From CAZHJK01 sp964533275 (GTDB lineage Bacteria > Bacillota > Clostridia > Eubacteriales > Garciellaceae), in assembly GCA_964533275.1 (NCBI GenBank), contig CAZHJK010000012.1:16396-80395 (forward strand): DNA of 64,000 nucleotides, in the 5' to 3' direction. Positions 34,795 to 44,112 of this stretch are shown here, piece by piece (the stretch's first letter is position 1; each line of letters begins with the position of its first letter). The translations under genes and the position numbers were made by a program. The notes under the pieces were generated by a model, which was not told where the DNA came from, made no database searches, and saw nothing but the letters and a program-made list of their open reading frames with translations.

Positions 34795-37326
34795 CTATTC
34801 GTTTAGATTATTATTGATTGATTTTCTTTGATTAGTTTCTGTTTCCTCTTCTAATCCAAAATAATTGTCCAATACATCTCTTACAATGGTGCCAGCATAG
34901 CCACCACTGCTCCCCTCTACTATCATAGCAGCTATAGCTATTTGTGGATTCTCATAGGGTGCGAAGGACACAAACCATGCCATAGAATCTGTATCTTCAG
35001 AGCCATATTGTGCTGAACCAGTTTTTGCTCCTACCCCAATCTCTTGGTGTGGAAAACCATTAAAATCCCTAGCACCTGTGCCCCCAGGCATAGTTACCAT
35101 TTTCATTCCATTTTTTATTGCTTCTAAATTCTTTGGATCGATATCAATCTCATTCATTATAACAGGTTCTATTTCCTCTATTATTTCTCCATTGGGTGAT
35201 GTGATTTTTTGGACTAAATGAGTTTTATAATTTTTACCTCCATTTACCAAGGTTGCAACATAATTAGCCATTTGTATAGGGGTAAGAGAGTTCCCACCTT
35301 GACCTATAGAAGTATTTAAAGTATCTGCTGGTGTCCACATTCCCTCGGATACATATTGATAAATCTGAAATATTTGTTGAGAATCCCTTATATTATTATT
35401 TTGAAGCTTTTCTGCAACAATAGAATATATTTCATCACTACTAGGCTTTTCTAAATTCCCAACCGCATCAAAAATCTCTTTAGCTATTGCATATGATGTA
35501 TATACCTCTTGCTCATCACCATTTTCATTTATTATTGTACTATTGCCAATAATACCAATGGTGTTCCTTATATAATTAGATGTTGTATACATCCAGCCTT
35601 TTGCCTTAGTAGCTTTAGAGGCTAAAATACCTTGGGATTCTGATATTTCAATACCTGTTCTACTACCTAATCCAAGGTTTCTAGCATATTTTTCTATTGT
35701 ATCTATTCCCTGTCTATTACCAACTTCATAAAAATATACATTACAGGAATCCCTAATGGCAGTTGTAATATTTCTATTCCCATGACCACTTCTTAGCCAA
35801 CATCTAAATTTATTACCTCCATAACCTGGGTAGTAACCTCTATCATATACATTCCCCTTAATACTTATTTTATTTTCTTCCAAAGCCCCTACACCAGTAA
35901 CCATCTTAAAGGTTGAACCAGGAGGTAGTGCTGCCATGGTAGCATTATTATAAAGAGGGCGAGGGTATAAAGGGTCATTAGTTAAAATATTAAGTTCTTT
36001 CCAATCCTCTGTAGATATTCCCTTTGAGAAGAGATTTGGGTCATAGGAAGGATAACTAGCTAATGCTAAAATACCCCCGGTATTAACATCAATAGCTACC
36101 ACTGCTCCTGATTCCGCATTTGGAGCTTTTCTTCCATTACTTCCCTGTTGTAGACTTTTAATAGTATCTTTCAAGGTTTTTTCTGATGCCTTTTGAAGGT
36201 CATAATCTATAGTTAAGAATATGTTATTACCTGGAATTGGTATATTCCCTTGTTGACTAAAATTATCCTTAGGTCTACCCCTATAATCAGTAATAACTAG
36301 ACTTTCACCATCTGTTCCTCTAAGCTGAGATTCAAATGATCCTTCCAAGCCTTGTGCACCCTTTAAATCTCGCATTTTATATCCACCTTCACTGACATCT
36401 GCTTCATTTACCTTACTTATATAACCTAAAATATGTGAAGCTAATTTTCCTTCTGGATAGTTTCGTATAGGTTTAGGATTCACTGCTACTCCTGGCATCT
36501 CATTTAATTGGGCTATAATTTCTGCCATTGTTTCCTTCTTTATATCTTCTACTAGCTCTATGGCTTCCCAAGAACGAAAACCCTGACTCTTAATTTTTTC
36601 TCTAATAAGAAGAATTTTTCTAGCTTCTTCTATTGTATAGTGATTCCCGATTTTATTATTCTCTCTTATTTTATCAAAGGATTCTTGTGCTGTAAGATTA
36701 TATTCTTCTTCTTTAAAACCATACCATTTTTTCCAATCTTCTTCTTGTTTTTCATAGCTAAACATAGGTGAAGGCTCTAACGATATAGGAATATTTTCAT
36801 TTAAGTGTACCTTTGTAATTGCCTCAATAGCCAATTCATTACTGACATCTGATTTAACATAATATCTTTCTCTTAGGATATCAATGGTTTCATTTGCAGT
36901 TGCATCAAGAGGAATATCATGAGAATTCTTCCATTCTTGTTCTTCTATTTCAAAGGTGAAAACTAAACTTTCGTCTTCTTGGAATAAAATAGGGAATTCA
37001 TCCTCGTATTCCTCTTGATGTTTATCTAAAATTTTTGTCAACATTAGAATCATTTCATTTCTTTTATCTTCATCCATTTGAGTATAGAGCATCTCAACTG
37101 AATATCCAATCCTGTTTGTGGCAAGAGTATAACCCTCATTAGTATATATCTTTCCTCTTTCAGCAGGTGAAATTATATGTCGTAACATCTTATTTTCAGC
37201 AATTTCACTGTACTTTTCTCCCTCTACAATTTGTAATTGAGCTAATCGAAAAAGAAAAGCCGCTATGATAATTGTTATAATTAAAAAAATAAATTTAAAT
37301 CTATATTTGTTTTTTTCTATTATCAT
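34795..37326 (-). CDS. mrdA: Penicillin-binding protein 2 (elongation transpeptidase)
   Basis: 843-residue class B PBP, partner of RodA. An N-terminal membrane anchor (about 9-28) is followed by a dimerisation/pedestal region and the transpeptidase domain with S471-T-F-K474, S527-C-N529 and K768-T-G770. It is much longer than E. coli PBP2 (633). Extra length lies in two places: about 110-260, which shows two related segments (119-174 and 182-240), and about 570-665 between the second and third catalytic motifs. Last gene of mreB-mreC-mreD-mrdA, 14 bp after mreD. Confidence 0.93.
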   Translation of the reverse strand: MIIEKNKYRFKFIFLIITIIIAAFLFRLAQLQIVEGEKYSEIAENKMLRHIISPAERGKIYTNEGYTLATNRIGYSVEMLYTQMDEDKRNEMILMLTKILDKHQEEYEDEFPILFQEDESLVFTFEIEEQEWKNSHDIPLDATANETIDILRERYYVKSDVSNELAIEAITKVHLNENIPISLEPSPMFSYEKQEEDWKKWYGFKEEEYNLTAQESFDKIRENNKIGNHYTIEEARKILLIREKIKSQGFRSWEAIELVEDIKKETMAEIIAQLNEMPGVAVNPKPIRNYPEGKLASHILGYISKVNEADVSEGGYKMRDLKGAQGLEGSFESQLRGTDGESLVITDYRGRPKDNFSQQGNIPIPGNNIFLTIDYDLQKASEKTLKDTIKSLQQGSNGRKAPNAESGAVVAIDVNTGGILALASYPSYDPNLFSKGISTEDWKELNILTNDPLYPRPLYNNATMAALPPGSTFKMVTGVGALEENKISIKGNVYDRGYYPGYGGNKFRCWLRSGHGNRNITTAIRDSCNVYFYEVGNRQGIDTIEKYARNLGLGSRTGIEISESQGILASKATKAKGWMYTTSNYIRNTIGIIGNSTIINENGDEQEVYTSYAIAKEIFDAVGNLEKPSSDEIYSIVAEKLQNNNIRDSQQIFQIYQYVSEGMWTPADTLNTSIGQGGNSLTPIQMANYVATLVNGGKNYKTHLVQKITSPNGEIIEEIEPVIMNEIDIDPKNLEAIKNGMKMVTMPGGTGARDFNGFPHQEIGVGAKTGSAQYGSEDTDSMAWFVSFAPYENPQIAIAAMIVEGSSGGYAGTIVRDVLDNYFGLEEETETNQRKSINNNLNE

Positions 37327-37340
37327 TTAATCACCTTTGC

Positions 37341-37829
37341 TTATTTAATTAGGTTCCATTCGCTCAGCTTTAAAAAAAATGGGTAGATAAATATTACTAA
37401 AATTGCATTAAAAATAACTGATAAACTAGTATAATCCTTAATATATATAGAAATAGAAAAATCAATACCACTTAGATATCGAATCAAGTAAAAAATCCCA
37501 TGATAACATAGTGTTCCTATGATAGTAAAAAGAAATGGAATTATTCTATTTTCCTTATATACACGCTCACTTGCCAAACCCATTAAATAGCCTATGAGCA
37601 TATAGGGTAGAGCATGGAGCCCTAATACCCTTCCAAAAAGTATATCAGATAATAGTCCACCTATTAAGCCAAGAATAATACCTTCTCTTTTACCATAAAT
37701 TAAACCCATGGAAATTATAGTAATTAAAACTATATCCGGTGTCACTCCCCTTATTTTTAGAAAAGGAAATATTGTCGATTCTATAATAATTTCAATCATC
37801 AATAATAGGGATAGAATAAATATTCTCAC
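37341..37829 (-). CDS. mreD: Rod shape-determining protein MreD
   Basis: 162-residue integral membrane protein with about five hydrophobic segments and the family motif GLIGGLLSDILFGRVLGLHALPYMLIGYL (residues about 51-79, abbreviated here as GLLSDILFGR). It belongs to the elongasome with MreB, MreC, RodA and PBP2. GTG start behind AAGGAG. It sits between mreC and the PBP2 gene. Confidence 0.92.
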   Translation of the reverse strand: MRIFILSLLLMIEIIIESTIFPFLKIRGVTPDIVLITIISMGLIYGKREGIILGLIGGLLSDILFGRVLGLHALPYMLIGYLMGLASERVYKENRIIPFLFTIIGTLCYHGIFYLIRYLSGIDFSISIYIKDYTSLSVIFNAILVIFIYPFFLKLSEWNLIK

Positions 37830-37844
37830 TTTTTTTCTCCTTAC

Positions 37845-38657
37845 CTATTTTTTCTTAAGGATAAAAACCTCATTAAGTTGCTTAAAGTCCACTGCAGGGC
37901 TTATAATAACGGTTTTTTCTAACATACCTTCTTCTTTTATTACACTTTCAACTTCTCCAATAATAATATTATCTGGATAGATTCCTCCTAACCCAGATGT
38001 TACAATAATATCACCAGGTATTAATTTTGCATCCGGATCAATAAAACCCTCTAATGTTTTGTCAATGCTCCCCTGTATCCTGATATAGTCTCCTGTTCTG
38101 GAGGATACTCCATTAACCATACTCCCTATATCTGAAATAGCGAGGACCTTTGAAGTGCCACTTGCGACTTCAACAACCTTGCCTACTAATCCTTCACTGA
38201 TGCTTACTGCCATATTTTTTTGGATCCCATCCTTTGAACCCTTATCAATAACAAATACATTAAACCAAACCTCAGGATCAATAGATACTATATCAGCTAC
38301 GATATAATCATATTGCGGATTATTTTTTTGATAATTTAATAAACTAGTTAATCTTTCATTTTCATTTTTTATGGTTTCTAAATCTACCTGTTGTTGTTTT
38401 AATACCTTTACTTCTTCTTCTAGCTCCTTATTAGTTTCCTTTAAAGTTCCAATTTCTATTATAGAACCAAAAAAATTCTTAACATATTGAGAACCAGTAA
38501 ATATAGTTTTTTGCACTGGTACCATAGCTTTACTTATTAGTCCCTCTACAGAGGATACAGTTTCTCTACCCTGGGAAGTAAAGGATATTAAAATAATTAG
38601 TATGATAGCAACAAAAGTTACTATCATACCAAATTTATGATTTTTCATCCAATTCAA
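37845..38657 (-). CDS. mreC: Rod shape-determining protein MreC
   Basis: 270 residues: cytoplasmic N-terminus, one membrane helix (about 10-28), a coiled coil (about 68-105), and the periplasmic-type beta domain with VSEGLVGKVVEV and LIPGDIIVTSGLGGIYPDNIIIG. It scaffolds PBP2/RodA and activates the elongasome. TTG start preceded by GGGGTG; an ATG three codons later is possible but more distant from the site. 17 bp after mreB. Confidence 0.94.
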   Translation of the reverse strand: MNWMKNHKFGMIVTFVAIILIILISFTSQGRETVSSVEGLISKAMVPVQKTIFTGSQYVKNFFGSIIEIGTLKETNKELEEEVKVLKQQQVDLETIKNENERLTSLLNYQKNNPQYDYIVADIVSIDPEVWFNVFVIDKGSKDGIQKNMAVSISEGLVGKVVEVASGTSKVLAISDIGSMVNGVSSRTGDYIRIQGSIDKTLEGFIDPDAKLIPGDIIVTSGLGGIYPDNIIIGEVESVIKEEGMLEKTVIISPAVDFKQLNEVFILKKK

Positions 38658-38674
38658 AATTTCACCCCATCTGC

Positions 38675-39697
38675 TTAACTGATTCTTTTAGAAGCAGCAA
38701 TAACCTTATTAAACATTCCTATATCATCTAATACTTTACCAGTTCCAATTACAACGCAATCTAAGGGATCCTCAGCTATTTCTACTGGCATACCTGTTTC
38801 TGATCTTATAAGTTGATCTAATCCATTTAATAAGGCTCCACCGCCTGTTAACATAATACCTTTATCCATAATATCTGCTGCTAATTCTGGTGGTGTTTTT
38901 TCTAATGTGCTTTTTATTGCATCTAAAATACTATTTATTGCATCTCTTAATGCCTCTCTTACTTCTTTTGAGCTGATTTCTACAGTTTTTGGAAGACCTG
39001 ATACTAAGTCTCTACCCTTTATATCCATAACACTTTCATCCATTGGAAATGCAGATCCTATTTGTATTTTTATTTCTTCTGCTGTTCTCTCTCCTATCAT
39101 TAGACTATATTGTTTCTTTATATATTGAATAATGGAATCATCAAATTCATTTCCACCTATTCTAATAGATTTGCTAGTTACAATCCCGCCTAATGATAGA
39201 ATTGCTACCTCACTAGTACCTCCTCCAATATCTACAACCATACTACCTTCTGGCTCTCCTACTGGTAGCCCAGCTCCGATTGCAGCAGCCATTGGTTCTT
39301 CAATTACATATGATTCTTTTGCTCCCGCTTGTTCAGCAGCTTCGATTACAGCTCTTTTTTCTACCTCTGTTACCCCAGATGGAACACATATTAAAACCCT
39401 TGGTTTTACAAATTTTTTTCTATTATATGCTTTTCGTATAAAGTATTTTAACATATTTTGTGTTACATCAAAATCTGCAATAACACCATCTTTCATTGGA
39501 CTAATTGCTACAATATTTCCAGGTGTTCTCCCTATCATTTTCTTGGCTTCTTCACCAACTGCCATTACAGATTTTATGTTTTTATTTATTGCAACAACAG
39601 AAGGTTCCCTAACTACAATACCCTTTCCTCTTACATATACTAAAGTATTTGCAGTACCTAAATCTATCCCTACATCTTTTGAAAATACTTTGCTCAT
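38675..39697 (-). CDS. mreB: Rod shape-determining actin homologue MreB
   Basis: 340-residue bacterial actin. Phosphate-binding motifs DLGTANTLVYV (about 11-21) and VVDIGGGTSEVAILS, and the adenosine motif LTGGGALLNGLD, are clear. Forms membrane filaments that orient lateral wall synthesis. GAGGAG precedes the ATG. Downstream of radC by 34 bp and first of the mreBCD-mrdA run. Confidence 0.97.
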   Translation of the reverse strand: MSKVFSKDVGIDLGTANTLVYVRGKGIVVREPSVVAINKNIKSVMAVGEEAKKMIGRTPGNIVAISPMKDGVIADFDVTQNMLKYFIRKAYNRKKFVKPRVLICVPSGVTEVEKRAVIEAAEQAGAKESYVIEEPMAAAIGAGLPVGEPEGSMVVDIGGGTSEVAILSLGGIVTSKSIRIGGNEFDDSIIQYIKKQYSLMIGERTAEEIKIQIGSAFPMDESVMDIKGRDLVSGLPKTVEISSKEVREALRDAINSILDAIKSTLEKTPPELAADIMDKGIMLTGGGALLNGLDQLIRSETGMPVEIAEDPLDCVVIGTGKVLDDIGMFNKVIAASKRIS

Positions 39698-39731
39698 AAT
39701 GGTGCTCCTCCTCTATTTGTCAGCTGTTATA

Positions 39732-40433
39732 TTATAACATTCCCATTTCTTTAAAACTTATATAATTCCCATCACCTATTACAATATGATCAATAACTTT
39801 TATACCTATAATTTCTCCTGCATCTAATAATCTTCTTGTTATGGATTTATCTTCAGCGCTCGGTGTTGGATCGCCACTAGGATGATTATGCGCAAGTATA
39901 ATTGAAGTACTGTTTTTCCTAATAGCGTTCTTAAAAACTTCTCGTGGATGTACTAAAGAAGCATTTACTATACCCTTTGTGATATTTTCCACATCCAATA
40001 CCATATTTTTTGTATTAAGTAATACTACATTAAAATGCTCCTGGGTAAGATATTTCATTTCTTCCATTAAATACTCAACTACATCTAAAGGTTTTTCAAT
40101 TATCATATTAATAGGACTTTGAGTAGATAATCTTCGACCTAACTCCAGTGCAGCCTTTATTTGAGTTGCCTTTGCTATGCCTATACCCTTAAACTTACTT
40201 ATTTCACTTATTGTAGCACCAAATAAAAACCTAAGTCCTTGTTTTTGATTCTTTATTAATTGATGTGCTAAAGAGATAGCAGTATGACTTCTACTACCTG
40301 AGCCCAATATTATTGCAAGTAATTCAGCATCAGATAAGTTTCTCTCCCCAATTTTTATAAGCTTTTCTCTAGGTCTTTCTTCTTCTGGGAATTCTTTAAT
40401 GGTCATATGTTGTTCATAAATACGCTCCCGCAT
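39732..40433 (-). CDS. radC: RadC family JAB-domain protein
   Basis: 233 residues with a UPF0758/RadC layout: an N-terminal helix-hairpin-helix region (ERNLSDAELLAIILGSG) and a C-terminal MPN/JAMM domain with the metal motif HNHPSGDPTPSAED. Function is not settled; a DNA-repair role once proposed is doubted. GAGGTGG precedes the ATG at 40431-40433. In the conserved order maf-radC-mreB. Confidence 0.94.
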   Translation of the reverse strand: MRERIYEQHMTIKEFPEEERPREKLIKIGERNLSDAELLAIILGSGSRSHTAISLAHQLIKNQKQGLRFLFGATISEISKFKGIGIAKATQIKAALELGRRLSTQSPINMIIEKPLDVVEYLMEEMKYLTQEHFNVVLLNTKNMVLDVENITKGIVNASLVHPREVFKNAIRKNSTSIILAHNHPSGDPTPSAEDKSITRRLLDAGEIIGIKVIDHIVIGDGNYISFKEMGML

Positions 40434-40476
40434 CTTTCCACCTCTTCACCCATTTAATTAATAGACTAATTAGGTA

Positions 40477-41058
40477 TTATAATGAAAAAATATTAAAATC
40501 AAATTCCCTTAAAAGATCGTCCAAGAGGCTAATTGGTAAACCAACCACATTAAAGTAATCCCCATAGACTTCCTTTACTAATAAAGCTCCTAATCCTTGT
40601 ATGGCATATGAACCTGCTTTATCCCAACATTCACCCGAAGCTATGTAACAGTCAATTTCCTGTATACCATAATTTCTCATAGTAACATCGGTGATTTGAT
40701 GATTTGTACTTTTTTTATTATCTGATGTATCAACCACTGCTACTCCAGTAATTACTTGATGGCTTTTTCCTGATAACTTACTTAGCATCTGCTTTGCTTC
40801 TTGTATATTGGATGGTTTTCCTAATATCTCGTCTTGAACCACCATTGTATCTGCTCCAATTACAAGTGCCTCACCCTGTATTTTTCCTGCTACATCCATT
40901 GCTTTATTCAATGCTATAGTTTTAACATTATCTATTATTGTTTTTTTATTATCTATTTCTTCTTTTATTTCACTAGGAAGAATCTCAAATTTCAAACCAA
41001 TTTGTTTTAATATATCTTTTCTACGGGGAGATTGTGATGCTAATACTATTCTTTTCAT
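40477..41058 (-). CDS. maf: Maf family nucleotide pyrophosphatase
   Basis: 193-residue Maf/Ham1-fold enzyme hydrolysing dTTP/UTP and modified nucleotides. Diagnostic N-terminal motif ASQSPRRKDILKQIGL, then EIKEEID, GADTMVV, and GKSHQVITGVAV. In Bacillus its gene precedes radC and affects septation, as in this order. Starts with ATG (MKRIVLAS). Confidence 0.95.
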   Translation of the reverse strand: MKRIVLASQSPRRKDILKQIGLKFEILPSEIKEEIDNKKTIIDNVKTIALNKAMDVAGKIQGEALVIGADTMVVQDEILGKPSNIQEAKQMLSKLSGKSHQVITGVAVVDTSDNKKSTNHQITDVTMRNYGIQEIDCYIASGECWDKAGSYAIQGLGALLVKEVYGDYFNVVGLPISLLDDLLREFDFNIFSL

Positions 41059-41066
41059 AAAATCAC

Positions 41067-41330
41067 CTATCTTTTATAAAAGATAAATAAGCCAAGAAGT
41101 ATGCCTAATACACTTCCTAAATTTATATTGATTACCATACCAAAGGATAATTTTAAAACATTTAGATTAATAATATTCCATGGGTTTCCTTGGGAGCCTA
41201 GAATGCTTATTGGATAATTATAATCAAATATTGAGAGATAATTTTTTAGTAAATCTCCTATAAAACCTCCCACTATCATAGATCCAACAATTGTGATTAT
41301 TAATAAAAGCGCATTCTTCCTATTTTTCAT
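41067..41330 (-). CDS. DUF4321 family small membrane protein
   Basis: 87 residues from the ATG at 41328-41330 with GGGGGAGAG upstream. Two hydrophobic segments (about 6-28 and 60-85) with a GGFIGDLLKNYL stretch match the DUF4321 family, typically encoded just before maf in Clostridia. Function unknown. It starts 110 bp after the NusG-II gene and ends 8 bp before maf. Confidence 0.75.
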   Translation of the reverse strand: MKNRKNALLLIITIVGSMIVGGFIGDLLKNYLSIFDYNYPISILGSQGNPWNIINLNVLKLSFGMVININLGSVLGILLGLFIFYKR

Positions 41331-41440
41331 AACTCTCCCCCTCATAGTAAAACCTACCATAAACTATTATACCAATCTTTTTTATTTAAATAAAAGATTT
41401 CTATAAAAAATTTTTTATCAAATAAAGGAAATTTTTCATC

Positions 41441-41824
41441 CTAATAGGTGGTACTATCTAAATCATCTTTGCCATCCATAAATCCTTCTACTCTAATAGT
41501 AACATTATTAGGAAGACATACCGAAATTTCTCCTGGTGCATCAAGATTTCCTATTCTAATACAGTCCTTATCAGGACAAGTAGCTTCAATAAATTTAATA
41601 CTACCTTGGTTAACCTCTACTATATTATAATTATCGTCGTTTTCAACCTTAATTGTATAGGTCTTATCTACCTCTGTTAAATTAATTACTTCTTGTTCTA
41701 CACCGCTAACTTCAATTATCCCATAAAGTACTTGAGTTTGATTTTTAATATAGGTTAATACACCTATTGAAAATAAGCTAATTGCAATAATTGATACTAT
41801 TAAAATCTTATCCCACTTTGTCAT
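41441..41824 (-). CDS. NusG domain II-containing membrane protein
   Basis: 127 residues: one N-terminal membrane helix (about 5-24) and an extracytoplasmic beta domain (about 35-120) with VRVE- and CPDKDCIRIG-type motifs of the NusG_II family. Such proteins are regularly encoded next to apbE and rnf genes in Clostridia. Role unknown, possibly linked to Rnf or lipoprotein assembly (inference). The start is uncertain: an ATG at 41822-41824 or a GTG four codons earlier. Confidence 0.8.
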   Translation of the reverse strand: MTKWDKILIVSIIAISLFSIGVLTYIKNQTQVLYGIIEVSGVEQEVINLTEVDKTYTIKVENDDNYNIVEVNQGSIKFIEATCPDKDCIRIGNLDAPGEISVCLPNNVTIRVEGFMDGKDDLDSTTY

Positions 41825-41848
41825 AATTATAAACACACCACCTAATAT

Positions 41849-42874
41849 CTATAACTGGTTTTTAACATTTTCTAAATATTCTTTTGCGCCCTCTGTCATA
41901 ATTATCTTTAATTCCTTAGTAACTATTATCGCTTCTACTCCTTCCAAATCCTCAATAATTTTTTGTCCCTTTTGACTTCCTAATACAAAAACACTAGTTG
42001 ATAATCCATCTGCATCCATTGAATTATCAGTAATAATAGAAACTCCTATAATATCAGTTCTTGATGGTTTTCCAAGCTTTGCATCAAAAATATGGTGGTA
42101 ACGAATATCTTGGTTTATAAAAAATCTTTCATAATCCCCTGAGGTTACTACAGTATCACCATCCTGCAATTTTGTTGTAGTAAAATGACTACCTCTAGCC
42201 TCTCTTGGATGTCTTAATCCTACTCTCCAGGGACGATTTTTTTGTGGATTCTCACCTAAAACCTTTATATTTCCACCAACATTAACTAAAGCATTTTCTA
42301 TTCCCATTCCCTTAAAAGTAGATATTATTTTATCAGCGGCAAATCCCTTTGCTATTCCGCCTAAATCTATTTTCATATCTTCTTTTTTTAGAAATATACT
42401 ATTTTCCTCTTTATTTAGCACGATATTTTTATAGTTTACTAAAGATAATTTTTCTTTTATCTCATTTTCACTAGGAACTCTTTGGTCATCTTTTCCAATA
42501 TTCCAAAGTTCAGTAATGGGTGCAATACTAATATCAAAACTACCTTCTGTCAATTCAGAAAAATATAGTCCCCTGCTTATTACTTCAAAGGTATCATCGC
42601 TTACTTCTACTTTTTCAATTCCTGCCTGTGAATTTATTTTATTTACTTCACTATTATCTATACTTAAACTCATTTTTTGTTCTATATCTATCATTATTTC
42701 TTTTGCTTTTTCAATTCCTTCCTCAGCCTGCTCTCCAAAAACAATAAAATCTGTAATTGTCCCCATTCCATTATGGCTTGCTTTTACAGGTTCATTATTT
42801 TCTTGAGAATTATTACAAGCCGTAGCAATCAATAATATAAATATAATTATTAATATATTTTTTATTTTCAACAT
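41849..42874 (-). CDS. apbE: FAD:protein FMN transferase ApbE (lipoprotein)
   Basis: 341 residues, lipoprotein with the lipobox ending at C20 (LLIATAC). The core matches ApbE flavin transferases: EGSFDISIAPITELWNIG, IDLGGIAKGFAADKI, NALVNVGGNIKVLG, TVVTSGDYERFF and the Mg-binding VSIITDNSMDADGLSTS region. It attaches FMN covalently to Thr in RnfG and RnfD, the rnf genes directly upstream. AGGAGGG precedes the ATG. Confidence 0.95.
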   Translation of the reverse strand: MLKIKNILIIIFILLIATACNNSQENNEPVKASHNGMGTITDFIVFGEQAEEGIEKAKEIMIDIEQKMSLSIDNSEVNKINSQAGIEKVEVSDDTFEVISRGLYFSELTEGSFDISIAPITELWNIGKDDQRVPSENEIKEKLSLVNYKNIVLNKEENSIFLKKEDMKIDLGGIAKGFAADKIISTFKGMGIENALVNVGGNIKVLGENPQKNRPWRVGLRHPREARGSHFTTTKLQDGDTVVTSGDYERFFINQDIRYHHIFDAKLGKPSRTDIIGVSIITDNSMDADGLSTSVFVLGSQKGQKIIEDLEGVEAIIVTKELKIIMTEGAKEYLENVKNQL

Positions 42875-42898
42875 TCACCCTCCTGTCAATCTTATATA

Positions 42899-42927
42899 AG
42901 TTTAACATTCACTCTTATCTAAAACAA
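42899..42927 (-). promoter_or_regulatory. Candidate promoter of apbE
   Basis: TTGTTT (42922-42927) and TAAACT (42899-42904) on the minus strand with a 17-bp spacer, 25 nt before the apbE start and after the Rnf terminator. Confidence 0.5.
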
Positions 42928-43041
42928 GCTTATAAACTTAAAAAATACACAATTAAATCACAAGAAAGCATGCAAAATGCGCACGAACATGTGAAGCAGG
43001 AAAATTTGGTCCCTTGCGAGCAAGACGAACTTTCTTCTTCA

Positions 43042-43086
43042 TAAAAAAACCAGCAACTGAGAACCATATTATATGGGTCAGTGCTG
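43042..43086 (-). terminator. Terminator of the rnf operon
   Basis: CCAGCACTGACCCATAT pairs with ATGGTTCTCAGTTGCTGG (one mismatch region), followed by TTTTTTT on the minus strand, 20 nt after the rnfB stop. It separates rnf from apbE. Confidence 0.9.
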
Positions 43087-43107
43087 GATTATTATAATTT
43101 ATCTCAC

Positions 43108-44088
43108 TTATTTTAATGTAATAGCATCCTTAGGACATTTTTCTTCACATACACCACAACCTACACATTTATCCTCTAAAACAATATGAGCTTGTTTTAC
43201 TTCTCCTTCAATAGCTTCTACAGGACAATTTTTCTTACATATAGTACATTTTATACAATTATCCTGATTTATAAAAGCTTTTTTGCGATTTGCAAAATTT
43301 GCATAGATAGCATTGGTAGGACATTTTTCTGCACAAATCATACAATTAGTACACTTATCATAATTTATATAAGCCAAATTATCCTTAAACTCCATTGCAT
43401 CGAATGGACAAGCCTTTACACAGATTTTACAACCAATACATCCTACAACACAAGAATTCTTTACTTCTTTTCCCTTATCCTTAGAATTACATAAAACTCG
43501 CACCTCTTTTGATACAGGAACAAGGTCAATAACTAATTTTGGACAAGCATCTACGCATATCCCACAGGCTGTACATTTTTCTTCATCTACTTCAGCAACG
43601 CCATTCTCATTTACATGAATTGCATCAAATGGACATAGATTTTCGCATGTTCCCAATCCAAGACATCCATATTGACATTCCTTGCTACCACCGGCTATCA
43701 TTGATGCTGCTCTACAATCTGTAATTCCATAATATTTATATTTTTCCTTTGCATTGGTATTTGTACCATTACAAATGACCCTTGCAACCATCTTTTCAGA
43801 AGTGGAAGGTTCTATGCCCATAATAGTTCCTACATTAGCAGTAGTATCCGCACCACCAACAGGACAACCATCTATAGGAGCTTCCCCAGCAACAACTGCT
43901 GCTGCAAAAGCATCACAACCAGGATAACCGCATCCTCCACAATTTGCCCCTGGTAATACATCCCTTACCTTGGAAACCCTGGGATCAGTTTCAATGGCAA
44001 ATATTTTAGAAGCATAGGCTAAACCTCCTCCAAATAGAAGACCCATCCCTCCTAAGCTGATTACAGGCCAAAGGATTTGCTCTATCAT
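43108..44088 (-). CDS. rnfB: Rnf complex ferredoxin-type subunit RnfB
   Basis: Iron-sulfur entry subunit of ferredoxin:NAD+ oxidoreductase, 326 residues. An N-terminal membrane helix (about 5-25) is followed by the four-Cys motif GANCGGCGYPGCDAF and six further Cys clusters of ferredoxin type, ending CVGCGVCEEKCPKDAI. This extended form is typical of clostridial and acetogen RnfB and longer than the E. coli RsxB. It takes electrons from reduced ferredoxin. Last gene of rnfCDGEAB, 24 bp after rnfA. Confidence 0.96.
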   Translation of the reverse strand: MIEQILWPVISLGGMGLLFGGGLAYASKIFAIETDPRVSKVRDVLPGANCGGCGYPGCDAFAAAVVAGEAPIDGCPVGGADTTANVGTIMGIEPSTSEKMVARVICNGTNTNAKEKYKYYGITDCRAASMIAGGSKECQYGCLGLGTCENLCPFDAIHVNENGVAEVDEEKCTACGICVDACPKLVIDLVPVSKEVRVLCNSKDKGKEVKNSCVVGCIGCKICVKACPFDAMEFKDNLAYINYDKCTNCMICAEKCPTNAIYANFANRKKAFINQDNCIKCTICKKNCPVEAIEGEVKQAHIVLEDKCVGCGVCEEKCPKDAITLK

Positions 44089-44112
44089 TTATAAGCACCT
44101 CTTTCCTCTATT

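Noticed and set aside
39132..39737. 201-codon plus-strand frame antisense to mreB
   Set aside because: Fully shadows mreB in an antisense frame, has a Ser/Thr/Pro/Ile-rich composition expected from the reverse strand, and no known motif.
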